This document shows, piece by piece, positions 1 to 9,491 of a stretch of DNA of 64,000 nucleotides. The notes under the pieces were generated by a model, which was not told where the DNA came from, did no database searches, and saw only the letters and a program-made list of their open reading frames with translations. A program made the translations under genes and the position numbers. The first letter of the stretch is position 1; each line of letters begins with the position of its first letter. The stretch covers positions 33,278 through 97,277 of the forward strand of contig VRUG01000010.1 in assembly GCA_019456255.1 (NCBI GenBank), in the 5' to 3' direction. Origin of the DNA: Planctomycetota bacterium (GTDB lineage Bacteria; Planctomycetota; Phycisphaerae; Sedimentisphaerales; Anaerobacaceae).

Positions 1-339
1 CTCGATTTTATCTTCGAAAATGTTAATGGTCCCGCACACCAGCATAACAAAGAATACATATTGCTCCTAAATACTGATATCACAAACGTCGATGGTACCG
101 AGGTACTGAGAAAACTTAAGCAGGATAGTGAATTAAAAAAGATACCGGTCATTGCATTAACCAAAAATGATGACCCTTCCAAAATTGAACTATGTAATGA
201 CCTTGGATGCAGTATTTGTATCGTTCAGCCATCTGATAGTGAAAACTTTGCCGAAACCATCAAAAAAATCGGGCTGTTTCTTGCTGTAGTAGAACTGCCG
301 CAAATTAATTCAAATGGACAAAATCAAGGACAAGCTTAA
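1..339 (+). CDS. Receiver-domain protein, 5' truncated, degenerate phosphosite
   Basis: The reading frame is open from base 1, so the N-terminus lies outside the window; a TTG at 61 is only an internal codon. The visible part aligns residue by residue with the next gene's receiver domain. The strand motif that should be YILLLD reads YILLLN, so the phosphoacceptor Asp is Asn, and the conserved Lys of the VKP motif is Gln (VQP). The switch Thr (ALTK) is kept. It is therefore probably a pseudo-receiver that cannot be phosphorylated normally. The stop overlaps the next start (TAATG), implying translational coupling and a shared pathway. Its closest type is the single-domain RcpA/CheY-like regulator that partners phytochrome-like or hybrid kinases; the kinase would lie upstream. 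Confidence 0.85.
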   Translation, partial: LDFIFENVNGPAHQHNKEYILLLNTDITNVDGTEVLRKLKQDSELKKIPVIALTKNDDPSKIELCNDLGCSICIVQPSDSENFAETIKKIGLFLAVVELPQINSNGQNQGQA

Positions 340-794
340 TGAAAAAAAATGCTGTTATTCTTATCGCAGAAGACGACAGAGGACACTTTGAACTTGTCAA
401 GAGGAACCTCTGGCTTAATTATGTCAATAATGAGATACTCCACTTCAAGGACGGACAGGATATTCTCGATTTCCTGTATCAAACCGGCTCAGGACCAAAA
501 AGAGAAGATAGCGAAAGTTATATTTTACTGCTTGATATCCGCATGCCAAAGGTCGATGGACGAGAAGTCCTAAAGCAGATAAAAGAGGACCCTCAGCTCA
601 GAAAAATCCCAGTGATAATGCTTACCACCACTTCCGAAGCCCAGGAAATTAATCAATGCTACGAAATGGGGTGCAGCTTCTATATGGTTAAGCCTGTCAA
701 CTACAACAAATTTATGGAAGCTGTCGAAAGCTTAGGGGTATTTTTATCACTGGAGGGAGTGCACGTCTCGCCGGTAAACAGTAACGCAAATTAA
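339..794 (+). CDS. Single-domain response regulator (RcpA/CheY-like)
   Basis: A 151-residue stand-alone receiver domain. The acidic pocket (E11, D12, D13), phosphoacceptor D66 in LLLDIRMP, switch T96 and K118 in VKP are all present, so it should accept phosphate from a histidine kinase. There is no output domain, so it must act by protein contact or as a phosphorelay intermediate. The loop between strands 2 and 3 is long, as in RcpA-type regulators. The start ATG overlaps the stop of the upstream degenerate receiver by one base. The pair looks like a tandem duplication in which one copy kept and one lost phosphotransfer chemistry. The partner kinase is not in the window. Confidence 0.93.
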   Translation: MKKNAVILIAEDDRGHFELVKRNLWLNYVNNEILHFKDGQDILDFLYQTGSGPKREDSESYILLLDIRMPKVDGREVLKQIKEDPQLRKIPVIMLTTTSEAQEINQCYEMGCSFYMVKPVNYNKFMEAVESLGVFLSLEGVHVSPVNSNAN

Positions 795-906
795 CAAACC
801 TTTTTTAATGTCAAATTAACACTGATAGCCCTTTTGCCTCGCTCACACGCCTAATATCAATTTCCAGTCTAAAAACAACAATTATCTCAGCTCCTTTTTA
901 TTTGCA

Positions 907-924
907 GTGACACACTGTTGTCAC
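907..924. promoter_or_regulatory. Palindrome GTGACA-N6-TGTCAC
   Basis: A perfect 6-base inverted repeat with a 6-base spacer in the gap between the response regulator and the small Cys-rich gene. The shape is like a dimeric regulator half-site pair, but spacing and sequence do not identify a family. The rest of the gap (795-1040) shows nothing else I can name. Confidence 0.3.
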
Positions 925-1040
925 AGGTAAAACAAAAAACAGACAAGGACCACTAAATAAATTTAGAATACATACAGGACACAAGGCATAAGTTCTACCT
1001 AAATAGTATTACTTTGTAAACATGGATAAGGCTGGCTTAC

Positions 1041-1286
1041 ATGGATGTGCCGAGAGAATATATAAAGCAAATAAAACAAATCATCCGGGACATGAGTTGT
1101 CGAAAAGACTTCAAGTGCTACACCTCTAACTTTGAATACATCTGCAAGGCAAAGGACTTGGGAATGGAAAACTTTCTTGAGTGCCACGAAAAAGAACCTA
1201 AATCCTGTGATTTTTCCTTTCCATTCGGCAAAGGCTTTTTCTGCAAGTGCCCGCTTAGATACTTCGTCGCAAAAAACCTTGAGTAA
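1041..1286 (+). CDS. Small Cys-rich protein of unknown function
   Basis: An 81-residue protein with six cysteines, ending in an FGKGFFCKCPLR segment. It has no signal peptide or membrane segment. The cysteine spacing and the conserved-looking FC-x-CP stretch suggest a small metal-binding or redox protein; I have the impression of similar short proteins in other planctomycetes and deltaproteobacteria but cannot name a family. No strong ribosome binding site is visible. ORFs in other frames over the same bases are less protein-like. Confidence 0.6.
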   Translation: MDVPREYIKQIKQIIRDMSCRKDFKCYTSNFEYICKAKDLGMENFLECHEKEPKSCDFSFPFGKGFFCKCPLRYFVAKNLE

Positions 1287-1595
1287 AATGAATAAAAACA
1301 ATCTTCAGCTTTAGTAGACTATGCAACTCTACATCATAAAAGATATTTTTCTGTAATTGACCATCGAGAAGTTTTTTTTCTTAAGAGATGATTTTTAAAT
1401 ACCGATAGTGTTGTTGTTAAAATGAAACACAAAGTATCTGTCTAATGGGGGGACGTGTGGGGGCTCTGAGCGGTCAATCCAGTATTGTTGACTTCACCGT
1501 TATCCAGCCCGATATTGCTGGATACCCGTATCCACGGGCATACAATAAAAACTTGACTCGACGGAGCTCCCATCACGATTTTTAATAACAGCATT
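1287..1595. other. Intergenic region with two adjacent hairpins
   Basis: No gene is visible. Near the right end lie two back-to-back hairpins, TATCCAGC-N8-GCTGGATA (1501-1524) and CCCG-N6-CGGG (1525-1538), about 60 bases upstream of the flavodoxin-family gene. They lack a following T-tract, so they are not an ordinary terminator. They could be a structured leader or part of a dispersed repeat. Confidence 0.45.
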
Positions 1596-2342
1596 ATGAA
1601 AATAACAGCATTTAACGGTAGCCCGTGGGGCCAGCAGGGACACACCCATATAATCACCCAGAATTTTCTGGCAGGAGCCTCCGGCGAAGGAGCAAAAGCC
1701 CAGATAATTCAGCTTATTGAAAAAAAAATAAAACCATGTAAAAATTGCGGCGCGTGCTTTTACAAAACTCCCGGAAAATGCGCTATCAAAGACGATATGG
1801 AAACTTTGATAAAAAAATTCATGGCTTCAGATGTCGTGCTTTTCGCCTCGCCTGTTTATCTCGAAAATGTCACCTCGCTTATGAAAACTTTCATAGAAAG
1901 ACTGATGCCGATTCTCGAACCACATTATGAAATGGACGAAAACGGTGAATATCGACACCGCAAACGATTCGAGATTTACCCCGAAATCATGGTCATTTCC
2001 AGTTGCGCTATGCCCGAACAGGGCAATTTTCAGGTTCTCGAGCTATTTTTCAGACGACTGGCAAGAGCACTGCACACCAAACTTGTGGGCGAGATATATC
2101 GCAGCTACGCCGGGCTGCTGCTTCTGTGCAGAGAAGTGGTCCAATTCAGGCCTTTAGTCAAACAATACACCAACCTGCTTCATCTGGCAGGCTCGCAGTT
2201 CGCTCAAACCGGCAGGATAAGCCCCGAAATGCAGGTCAAACTCCATCAGCCTCTAATCGATCCCGACCAATACATCGAATACGCCAACAGCATGTGGGAC
2301 AAAATTTTGCCAAAGCAAAAAACTCTTCAAATTACCAGATAG
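1596..2342 (+). CDS. Flavodoxin-fold NAD(P)H-dependent oxidoreductase (FMN_red family)
   Basis: A 248-residue protein with the FMN-binding N-terminal pattern FNGSPWGQQGHT (phosphate loop) and the ASPVYLENV segment that contacts the isoalloxazine ring. Between them is C48-x2-C51-x2-C54 with C62, the cysteine pattern of the iron-sulfur-flavoprotein-like branch of multimeric flavodoxins. The C-terminal 100 residues form an extension found in many anaerobe members. It likely reduces a small electron acceptor in the cytoplasm; the substrate is unknown. No clear ribosome binding site is seen before the ATG, but the start gives the canonical beta-strand beginning. Confidence 0.85.
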   Translation: MKITAFNGSPWGQQGHTHIITQNFLAGASGEGAKAQIIQLIEKKIKPCKNCGACFYKTPGKCAIKDDMETLIKKFMASDVVLFASPVYLENVTSLMKTFIERLMPILEPHYEMDENGEYRHRKRFEIYPEIMVISSCAMPEQGNFQVLELFFRRLARALHTKLVGEIYRSYAGLLLLCREVVQFRPLVKQYTNLLHLAGSQFAQTGRISPEMQVKLHQPLIDPDQYIEYANSMWDKILPKQKTLQITR

Positions 2343-2422
2343 AACATTTTATGACCGATTCAGTATAGTTTCATAGTTAGTTTAATAAGAGTAGCCAAAA
2401 TAGGAATCAAAGGAGACGGAAA

Positions 2423-2935
2423 ATGATCAGCCAAAAAATGCAGGACGCCTTAAATAACCAGATTAACGCGGAACTCTACTCTGCATACTTGTACCTCTCG
2501 ATGGAAGCTTATTTAAAATCGCTGAATCTGGCGGGCTTCGCAAACTGGATGAGGATACAAACACAGGAAGAACTCACGCACGCGACAAAACTCTACGACT
2601 TCGTAAATGAACGTGACAGCAGAGTCACTCTCACACAAATACAGGGGCCCCCGACCGAGTGGAAATCTCCGCTCGATGTACTTGAAGCTACCTACAAACA
2701 TGAGCAAATGGTGACTTCTCGCATAAACGACCTTGTCAATCTGGCTATCGAGGAAAAGGACCATGCCTCAAATACTTTCCTGCAGTGGTTCGTAAACGAG
2801 CAGGTCGAAGAAGAGTCATCGGCTCTCGATATTGTACAGAAACTAAAATTAATTAAAGATGATGCCTCTGCTCTGTTTTTGATTGACCGTGAATTGGGAC
2901 TTCGTGTCTTTACTCCTCCTGCTGAAGAAAAATAA
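2423..2935 (+). CDS. ftnA: Bacterial non-haem ferritin
   Basis: A 170-residue four-helix protein of normal ferritin length. The ferroxidase ligands are in place: E17, E50, H53, E94, Q127 and E130. It oxidises Fe(II) and stores Fe(III) in a 24-mer cytoplasmic shell. There is no Met haem-ligand pattern of bacterioferritin. A strong ribosome binding site (AAAGGAG) precedes the ATG. It sits alone between the flavodoxin-fold gene and the DUF255 gene, all on the same strand, which fits a redox or iron-stress neighbourhood but is not proof of co-regulation. Confidence 0.96.
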   Translation: MISQKMQDALNNQINAELYSAYLYLSMEAYLKSLNLAGFANWMRIQTQEELTHATKLYDFVNERDSRVTLTQIQGPPTEWKSPLDVLEATYKHEQMVTSRINDLVNLAIEEKDHASNTFLQWFVNEQVEEESSALDIVQKLKLIKDDASALFLIDRELGLRVFTPPAEEK

Positions 2936-2983
2936 TGACAAAAGCCTGGTAATGCCGTTGCCGGAAATCGGAAAGGTGTCAAG

Positions 2984-5170
2984 GTGCACAAAACCATATT
3001 CTATTTAGCCTTTTCTGTTATTGCGGTGGTGACATTATTAGCAGGGCAGGGTGTCGCCATGGGGGAACAAAACATGACAACTGTCACTTCCAAACATAAA
3101 CATTCCAATCGGCTCGTCAACGAGACAAGCCCTTATCTTCTCCAGCACGCTGACAACCCCGTTGACTGGTACCCATGGGGACCAGAAGCATTTGAAAAAG
3201 CAAAAAAAGAGGACAAGCCTATTTTCCTCTCGATCGGATATTCCACCTGTCACTGGTGCCATGTTATGGAGCATGAAAGCTTCGAAAATGAACAAATCGC
3301 TAAGATAATGAACGAGCATTTCATTTCCATCAAGGTCGACCGCGAGCAAAGGCCTGACATCGACGCGATTTACATGAACGCCGTCCAGATAATGACCGGC
3401 AGCGGCGGCTGGCCATTATCGGTATTTCTGACCCACGACGGAAAACCGTTCTACGGAGGTACATATTTCCCGCCGACAGAATCTTATGGCCGACCAGGAT
3501 TCCCGCAACTTCTTTTGTCAATCTCAGAGATGTGGAAAAATGACAGAGAAAAACTGCTCGGCTCTGCCGATAGACTTAGCGATGCATTGGAATCGACATT
3601 AGCATCAGGCGGAAAAGAAAAAATCACACCGCTGGTGCTGGACAAGGCATTTGATGTTTTTCAACAAAGGTTCGATTCTTCTAACGGCGGATTTGGAGTC
3701 GCCCCAAAATTTCCGCAACCTTCAAATCTCTCCATGCTCCTCGTTTACTATCAGCGCAGCAAAAAACCCGAAGCTCTTAATATGGTCGAACAAACTCTCA
3801 ACGCAATGGCCAACGGCGGTATCTACGACCAGCTTGGAGGCGGCTTCCATAGATACGCAACAGACACAAAATGGCTCGTCCCGCACTTCGAAAAAATGCT
3901 TTACGACCAGGCACTAATCAGCAAAGCCTATCTGCAGGCATATCAAATCACTAAGAAACAACAATACGCCAAAATCACACAGCAAATCTTCGATTACGTT
4001 CTAACACAAATGACAGATACCAAAGGCGGATTCTACAGCGCCGAAGACGCCGACAGTGAAGGAGAGGAAGGCACCTTTTACATCTGGACACCAAAACAAA
4101 TTGAATCGGTCCTTGATAAAGAACAGGCGGAAATTTTTAAGGCCTATTATGGTGTTACTAAGCAAGGCAATTTTGAACACAATACAACCATACTTCATGT
4201 CGCTATGCCTATTGAGAAATTGCAAAAGAAGTTCAAAAAGGACCATAACACAATATCGAATATTCTCCAGGATGCCCGCTCCAAACTTTTCGAGCACCGC
4301 CAAAAAAGAATCAGACCACACCGCGACGACAAGGTCATAACCGCATGGAACGGCCTGATGATTTCATCGCTGGCTTACGGTGGAACTATTCTCCAACAGC
4401 CCAAATACATCGATGCCGCAGAAAAAGCCGCCAACTTCGTCATGAATAACCTATATAAGGACGGCCGGCTAATACGCTACTATCGCGACGGTCAGGCTGT
4501 CACGCCCGCGTTTCTCGATGACTACGCCTTTATGATAGCTGCCCTGCTGGACCTATACCAGGCCACATTTGACGCCAAATGGCTCGCAAAGGCAAAAGAA
4601 CTCTCAAACCAGATGATTGACCTTTTCGCCGACAGCAAACATGGCGGATTCTTTCTTACCGGAAAAGACAGCGAAAAACTCATCGCACGAACCAAGCCCG
4701 ATTACGACGGAGCTGTGCCATCCGGCAATTCCATCGCTGCTCTTGCATTGCTGAAAACCGGACGACTCACCACCGACACCAGCTTCACCGAATCCGCCGC
4801 AAAAGCTATTGAATCCGCATCAAAGCAATTACAAAAGAACCCAACCTATTCTGCCGCTATGCTTATCGCCTTAAACTTCTGGTTCGGACCAACACAGGAA
4901 ATCGTAATTGCCGGCAGCGCAAAGGATGACAAGACTCAGGAAATGATAAAAACAGTGCGTGACAAATTCCTGCCTAATGCGGTCCTGCTCCTACACGAAC
5001 CAGGAAAAGCGGGTGAACCAATCGAGAAAATCGCGCCCTTTGTAAAAAATCAGATTAGCCTTAAAGGCAAAGCAACAGCTTATGTATGTGAAAATTACGT
5101 GTGCAATAGGCCGGTAAATACAGTTGAAGAACTGGACAAATTAATTACCAAAATAACAACGCCAAAGTAG
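2984..5170 (+). CDS. DUF255 thioredoxin-like protein with six-hairpin domain (YyaL/SSP411 type)
   Basis: A 728-residue protein starting at GTG with a nearby GGAAAGG binding site. Residues 1-27 look like a signal peptide, so export is likely. Next comes the hallmark DUF255 N-terminus ([21 protein letters not shown]) and a thioredoxin-like fold with C89-H-W-C92. The remaining roughly 450 residues resemble the alpha/alpha-barrel domain of this family. The biochemical role of the family is not established; a thiol-redox or carbohydrate-related role is usually suggested. Length and domain order are typical. The stop is one base from the convergent regulator gene. Confidence 0.92.
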   Translation: MHKTIFYLAFSVIAVVTLLAGQGVAMGEQNMTTVTSKHKHSNRLVNETSPYLLQHADNPVDWYPWGPEAFEKAKKEDKPIFLSIGYSTCHWCHVMEHESFENEQIAKIMNEHFISIKVDREQRPDIDAIYMNAVQIMTGSGGWPLSVFLTHDGKPFYGGTYFPPTESYGRPGFPQLLLSISEMWKNDREKLLGSADRLSDALESTLASGGKEKITPLVLDKAFDVFQQRFDSSNGGFGVAPKFPQPSNLSMLLVYYQRSKKPEALNMVEQTLNAMANGGIYDQLGGGFHRYATDTKWLVPHFEKMLYDQALISKAYLQAYQITKKQQYAKITQQIFDYVLTQMTDTKGGFYSAEDADSEGEEGTFYIWTPKQIESVLDKEQAEIFKAYYGVTKQGNFEHNTTILHVAMPIEKLQKKFKKDHNTISNILQDARSKLFEHRQKRIRPHRDDKVITAWNGLMISSLAYGGTILQQPKYIDAAEKAANFVMNNLYKDGRLIRYYRDGQAVTPAFLDDYAFMIAALLDLYQATFDAKWLAKAKELSNQMIDLFADSKHGGFFLTGKDSEKLIARTKPDYDGAVPSGNSIAALALLKTGRLTTDTSFTESAAKAIESASKQLQKNPTYSAAMLIALNFWFGPTQEIVIAGSAKDDKTQEMIKTVRDKFLPNAVLLLHEPGKAGEPIEKIAPFVKNQISLKGKATAYVCENYVCNRPVNTVEELDKLITKITTPK

Positions 5171-5171
5171 T

Positions 5172-5765
5172 TTAATATATTATCGCTGTCGCCTCTTCGA
5201 TTCTCTTAATCACTTCCGACACATCAGATGGGTTCGATACCAAACCGTCAAAGCCTTTGCTCATCAATGCCGCAGCTTCCGAATCACTTAGATGATTACC
5301 GAGAGCCAGAATCTTAATCGTTTGCAACTCCTCATTTTCGCGGATACTTCTGCAAATCCCTTCGGCATCCACACGGTCGCTAAACAGACTTATCAACATT
5401 ACATGAGGCGAAAACTTCAGAGCAACCATGCCCGTCTCAAACGTGTTCTGAACAACCTGAACTTCGTAATTATCATTGGCGCTCAAACCATCCGACAAAA
5501 CCGAACTCTCCTCACTGTTGCTATCAACAATAAGAACACGCATCTGGCCGCTCTCAAGACCTGCCGCCGGTATCTTGTGCTCTTTCATAAATCGAAGTAA
5601 TTCACTGCGAGGTATGCGACGGTCCTTGCTGCCCGGTATGCGGTAACCTTTGAGCTGACCGTTATCAAACCACTTTGAAACCGTACGAGGTGCTACGTTG
5701 CAAATCTTAGCAACATCGCCCGTCGTCAATACATTCTTTCCTTTAGCCATCTTTTCACCGTCCAT
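5172..5765 (-). CDS. Excisionase-type HTH fused to a degenerate receiver domain
   Basis: 197 residues. Residues about 10-62 form a MerR/excisionase-like winged helix (LTTGDVAKICNVAPRTVSKW, then a Pro- and Arg-rich wing with RRIPRSELLRFM). Residues 75-195 have the length and pattern of a receiver domain, but the phosphoacceptor position is S126 (VMLIS instead of LLD) and the conserved Lys motif reads VSNP. It should bind DNA but not be phosphorylated in the normal way. An alternative ATG at 5750 (MAKGK) is also possible; neither start has a strong binding site. The target is unknown; the divergent aminotransferase gene starts about 270 bases away. Confidence 0.85.
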   Translation of the reverse strand: MDGEKMAKGKNVLTTGDVAKICNVAPRTVSKWFDNGQLKGYRIPGSKDRRIPRSELLRFMKEHKIPAAGLESGQMRVLIVDSNSEESSVLSDGLSANDNYEVQVVQNTFETGMVALKFSPHVMLISLFSDRVDAEGICRSIRENEELQTIKILALGNHLSDSEAAALMSKGFDGLVSNPSDVSEVIKRIEEATAIIY

Positions 5766-6032
5766 TTATAGTCATATTCCGACTTACTTTTCGGCATTAA
5801 ATCGCGCCTCATTAAGCACTAAACGCTATTTTCCTTTTTATTAGCAAATAACTCACCACCTGTATAACCATACGTCCCATAAGCACCGTTGGTTTTGGTC
5901 AAAGCCAAACTTCATCCAAAAATTAATCTCTGTTTCAGCCGCACACTCATACTTTAAAAATGTCTTTGATTTATCCGTAATAAACGCTAAAATCATATTC
6001 TTTAAAATCGCAACTTTGCAATAGGAGCATTT

Positions 6033-7154
6033 ATGAAGGTATTTTTGTCGAGACCGGATATTACTGAAAAAGAAATACAGGCTGTCACCGACGTCCTAAG
6101 AACCCCCAATCTCGCACTTGGCCCAAAGATGGTCGAATTCGAGCAGAACATGGCCAAATACATCGGAACAAAGCATGCCGTCGCCGTCAACAGCGGCACC
6201 AGCGGATTATTTCTTTGCATGTCCGCGCTGAATATCGGCCCGGGAGACGAGGTCATTACAACACCATTTACATTCATTGCATCAGCTACAACTATCATGA
6301 TGGTGGGCGCAAAACCGGTCTTTGTAGACATCGACCCTGTAAACCTCAATATCGACCCGGATAAAATCGAAGAAAAAATTACCGAAAAAACAAAAGCTAT
6401 CCTGCCGGTTGAGGTCTTTGGAAACCCTACCGGTATCGACACGGTCTGCGAAATCGCCAAAAAACATAACCTCGCCATAGTCGAGGACAGCTGTGAAGCT
6501 TTAGGAGCCCAATTAAACGGCAAAAAAATCGGAACATTCGGAGATATGAGTACCTTCGCATTCTACCCGAACAAGCAAATCACTACCGGCGAGGGCGGCA
6601 TGATTTTAACCGATTCGGACGACCTGGCCGATATGTGCGTGTCACTGCGAAATCAGGGAAGAGGAAAAGCAGGAACATGGCTCGCCCACGAAAGACTCGG
6701 ATACAACTACAGACTAAGTGACATCAACTGTGCCATCGGTATCGTTCAGCTTTCGAGAATCGACGAAATAAAAGCAAAACGAAAACGAGCTGCTGGCTAT
6801 TATCAGCAACTCTTAGCTGATGAAGATAGAATCATCTTGCCAACAGAACCTGAAAATTGCGACCTTAGCTGGTTCGTCTTCGTGGTTCGTCTCTTGGAAA
6901 AATACACCCCGCAACAGCGAAACGAAACCCTGGACTACATGAGAGAAAACGGTATTCAGGTAAGCAACTATTTCCCCCCTGTACACCTCCAGCCTTTCAT
7001 CGCTGAGAAATTCGGCCACAAAGAAGGAGATTTCCCCATCACTGACACCGTCTGCCAAAGCACAATTGCCCTGCCGTTTTATAACGACCTGACAAAAGAC
7101 GACGCCCAGATTGTCTGCGAAACCCTAAAGCGGGCACTCGACAATTTAGGCTAA
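6033..7154 (+). CDS. DegT/DnrJ/EryC1/StrS family PLP-dependent sugar aminotransferase
   Basis: A 373-residue fold-type I aminotransferase. The PLP-binding lysine is K181 in FYPNKQITTGEGG, the N-terminal NSGTSGLFL contacts the cofactor phosphate, and EDSCEALGA holds the Asp that pairs with the pyridine nitrogen. The family transfers an amino group from glutamate to nucleotide-linked keto-sugars for LPS, glycan or aminosugar synthesis. It stands alone here, so the substrate cannot be predicted from neighbours. The AATAGGAG binding site supports the ATG start. About 270 bases upstream hold no gene that I can see. Confidence 0.94.
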   Translation: MKVFLSRPDITEKEIQAVTDVLRTPNLALGPKMVEFEQNMAKYIGTKHAVAVNSGTSGLFLCMSALNIGPGDEVITTPFTFIASATTIMMVGAKPVFVDIDPVNLNIDPDKIEEKITEKTKAILPVEVFGNPTGIDTVCEIAKKHNLAIVEDSCEALGAQLNGKKIGTFGDMSTFAFYPNKQITTGEGGMILTDSDDLADMCVSLRNQGRGKAGTWLAHERLGYNYRLSDINCAIGIVQLSRIDEIKAKRKRAAGYYQQLLADEDRIILPTEPENCDLSWFVFVVRLLEKYTPQQRNETLDYMRENGIQVSNYFPPVHLQPFIAEKFGHKEGDFPITDTVCQSTIALPFYNDLTKDDAQIVCETLKRALDNLG

Positions 7155-7319
7155 ATCCTGCCCTGCTTTGGAACATTTCTTCACGAAAAAAAATGCATTT
7201 TCTCCCCTTATCAATTTGGCATGTCCCTGTTTTTAACTTAGATTTTACATGAGGATAGGAAAATGGATCCGGCTGGGGGATGCCGATAACACGTTGCACT
7301 TACAGGGGATAAGAATACC

Positions 7320-7628
7320 ATGGGTTGGAAAGCCAAATTTATTTTTATATTATTTGTGTATTTTGCAGGTTTTTCGACCGCTACTTACGTCGTAGGGCCA
7401 AAGCCTAAAGCTGACCCTTTTAAGGCAAGTACTAACAAGGCATTTAACTTTGAGGCTATTGTACATGAGTTCAATGGTAAGGATGAAAAATCGAAAAAAT
7501 TAGCTCAGTCTTTTAATACAGGCTTACATAAAAGTTTCGGATTCTCGAAAGACGCCGCCATTAAAATGACTGATTTTATAAAGCAACAAATTGAACAAAG
7601 AAAAAAGGGCCAGACAGGTTTCAAGTAA
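7320..7628 (+). CDS. Small membrane-anchored protein of unknown function
   Basis: 102 residues with one N-terminal hydrophobic helix (about residues 5-24) followed by a basic, helix-rich soluble part ending in an RKKGQTGFK tail. The N-terminus could be a membrane anchor or an uncleaved signal. It is followed by a strong terminator, which supports it as a real, singly transcribed gene. I do not recognise a family. Confidence 0.65.
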   Translation: MGWKAKFIFILFVYFAGFSTATYVVGPKPKADPFKASTNKAFNFEAIVHEFNGKDEKSKKLAQSFNTGLHKSFGFSKDAAIKMTDFIKQQIEQRKKGQTGFK

Positions 7629-7708
7629 CTCTGGCTTCACCATATAATTGCTAATGTGTAGCGTATATGCGTTACCAAGGACGGGGGGGGACGTATATGC
7701 AACTGTAA

Positions 7709-7747
7709 CCGGCCAGGGAGACTGCCACTCTCTGGTCGGATTTTTTT
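7709..7747 (+). terminator. Rho-independent terminator
   Basis: A 12-base-pair stem (7709-7720 with 7728-7739, two G-T wobbles), a 7-base loop and then a run of seven T. It ends the small membrane-protein transcript and separates it from the convergent DUF434 gene. Confidence 0.9.
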
Positions 7748-7761
7748 ATAGAATCCATAAA

Positions 7762-8484
7762 TTACGACTGCCCCAAAACTACTATCCAGCTATCCGCCAA
7801 ATGCTCTTCGATTATCGAACGTGAGAGATTTACCCAGCTTTTACATTTCTCAAGAATAACACTGTCGCTGCTAACCGCTACGCGTTCACTTTTTATCAGT
7901 TCGGCATCAGGGTTCACTGACAGTCGAATATCCCAATCCCAATTATTTTCTCCCGCCAACTCACCAATCAATGTCTTCAGGCGCCCGCTGTTAGAAACCG
8001 GGCTGTCAAAAAACCACTGCACGTCATTCACCCGTTTTTCTTCCAAGAATTTCCCTATCAGCTCAACCGCCGGTATCGTCTCTGTCACTTTTCGATACGT
8101 GCCATGGATACTCGCCAGATCCCGAAAGCATCCGTCCCTGCCATGGAAAATCGCCCCGCCGCTCATCGCTGCTTCAATCGTTATCAAAAGATTATACCCA
8201 TCGACAGCGATTGATTTGCCGGATATTTCCTCGATTCGGATTTGCCTCTTTTGCCTTACCGCCAGCTGCTCATCGCTGCACGCACCCCGCATCACAGCAA
8301 GCCGCTGTCTCTCGGTAAAAGAAAACCTATCACCTACAAGCTTTAACGCGCCTTTCTCGCCGTAACCCTTACCAAGCAATAGCGAATAGTCCGCAACCGC
8401 CGACCGCAAATCACTAACAACCTTCGCGGCAAAAAGCTTTTTGTCCGCAGGCCCGGGCCCTCTATGTACACGCTTGTCCGGCAT
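7762..8484 (-). CDS. DUF434 domain-containing protein
   Basis: 240 residues. The N-terminal 60 residues match the DUF434 pattern (RGPGPADKKLF, then LLLGKGYGEKGALKLVGDRF and LTERQR-like text). The central part begins with IAVDGYNLLITIEAA, an Asp at the end of a beta strand as in PIN/NYN-like nuclease folds, and the C-terminal part resembles the DUF5616 partner domain. That fold comparison is inference from pattern. The function of the family is not known. The gene stands alone, convergent with the small membrane-protein gene and divergent from the MBL-fold gene. Confidence 0.85.
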   Translation of the reverse strand: MPDKRVHRGPGPADKKLFAAKVVSDLRSAVADYSLLLGKGYGEKGALKLVGDRFSFTERQRLAVMRGACSDEQLAVRQKRQIRIEEISGKSIAVDGYNLLITIEAAMSGGAIFHGRDGCFRDLASIHGTYRKVTETIPAVELIGKFLEEKRVNDVQWFFDSPVSNSGRLKTLIGELAGENNWDWDIRLSVNPDAELIKSERVAVSSDSVILEKCKSWVNLSRSIIEEHLADSWIVVLGQS

Positions 8485-8556
8485 AATTTATCCCCTATCA
8501 GCTCACGATTATAACAACACTATCGCCCCGCTCCAAAAGCATTTAATAAAAACAAA

Positions 8557-8585
8557 TTGACATATATTCCCCCTGAGCCTACATT
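8557..8585 (+). promoter_or_regulatory. Candidate sigma-70 promoter for the MBL-fold gene
   Basis: TTGACA, a 17-base spacer and TACATT, 25 bases before the ATG at 8610. The -35 box is a perfect consensus match; the -10 box differs at two positions. Confidence 0.55.
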
Positions 8586-8609
8586 ATCCCTTTGATTAAG
8601 GGAAAACAG

Positions 8610-9467
8610 ATGCCAAGCCACAATTTAGCGTATTACAAAATAGATGACCTCGAAATCCTCGGCTATTCAATCGCCGGAGAAGAGACCGTCATCGCAATGC
8701 CCCAGCTTGACATCTGCTTCGACATAGGCAAAGCTCCAGACCAGATTATCTCGATACCAAACATACTCCTGACTCATGGCCACATGGACCACGCCGCTGG
8801 AATCGCATATTATCTATCACATAGAAACTTTTGCGGACAGACTCCCGGCACCATTATCGCACCGCAAAACCTACTCAGACCCATAAACCAAATCATCGAC
8901 GCATGGGGCACACTTGACGGAAATAAAGTGCCTGCAAATCTTGTCGGCATAAAACCGGGTGACGAATACCAGATAAAACCCAATCTCTTCGCAAGAGCCT
9001 TCCCCACAAAACACACTAACGGCTCCGTCGGATATTGCGTCATCGAAAAACGGAAAAAAATAAAACCCGAATATGCAAATCTCAACGGCAAGCAAATCGT
9101 CGAGCTGAAAAAACAAGGCGTTGAAATCGACTATCCACTCGAACTGCCGATTGTGAGCTATCTCGGTGACACGCAATTCGTCGATTTCTCACAGCTAAAT
9201 TATGTCGCCGAAAGTAAAATCCTAATCGCCGAATGCACCTTTTACGAAGACGAGCACACCACCCGCGCCCAAGCGGGAAGACACATGCACATTAACGAGT
9301 TCGCTAAGCTCCTCGAAAGTATGCGAAACGAATATATCATTATCACTCACACCACCCAGCGTACACCTATGAACCAAATCAAAAAAATGCTCAAAGAGGC
9401 ATTGGCGAAAGAAACTTTTAACAAAATTATATTGCTCATGGGGAAAAAACGAAAATACAACTTCTGA
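8610..9467 (+). CDS. Metallo-beta-lactamase-fold hydrolase (RNase Z-like)
   Basis: 285 residues from ATG 8610, chosen over an in-frame TTG at 8592 because AAGGGA lies 6 bases before the ATG. The zinc motif is THGHMDH (H56, H58, D60, H61). Later ligands are plausible in YLGDTQF (Asp), and in HMHINEF and ITHTTQRT (His). The layout is that of the RNase Z/ElaC-like branch rather than of beta-lactamases. It may be a tRNA 3' endonuclease or a phosphodiesterase; the long AXDXT-type signature is not clear enough to say. It is divergent from the DUF434 gene. Confidence 0.85.
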   Translation: MPSHNLAYYKIDDLEILGYSIAGEETVIAMPQLDICFDIGKAPDQIISIPNILLTHGHMDHAAGIAYYLSHRNFCGQTPGTIIAPQNLLRPINQIIDAWGTLDGNKVPANLVGIKPGDEYQIKPNLFARAFPTKHTNGSVGYCVIEKRKKIKPEYANLNGKQIVELKKQGVEIDYPLELPIVSYLGDTQFVDFSQLNYVAESKILIAECTFYEDEHTTRAQAGRHMHINEFAKLLESMRNEYIIITHTTQRTPMNQIKKMLKEALAKETFNKIILLMGKKRKYNF

Positions 9468-9491
9468 TACACCCCGCGACTGAAAAAATTA

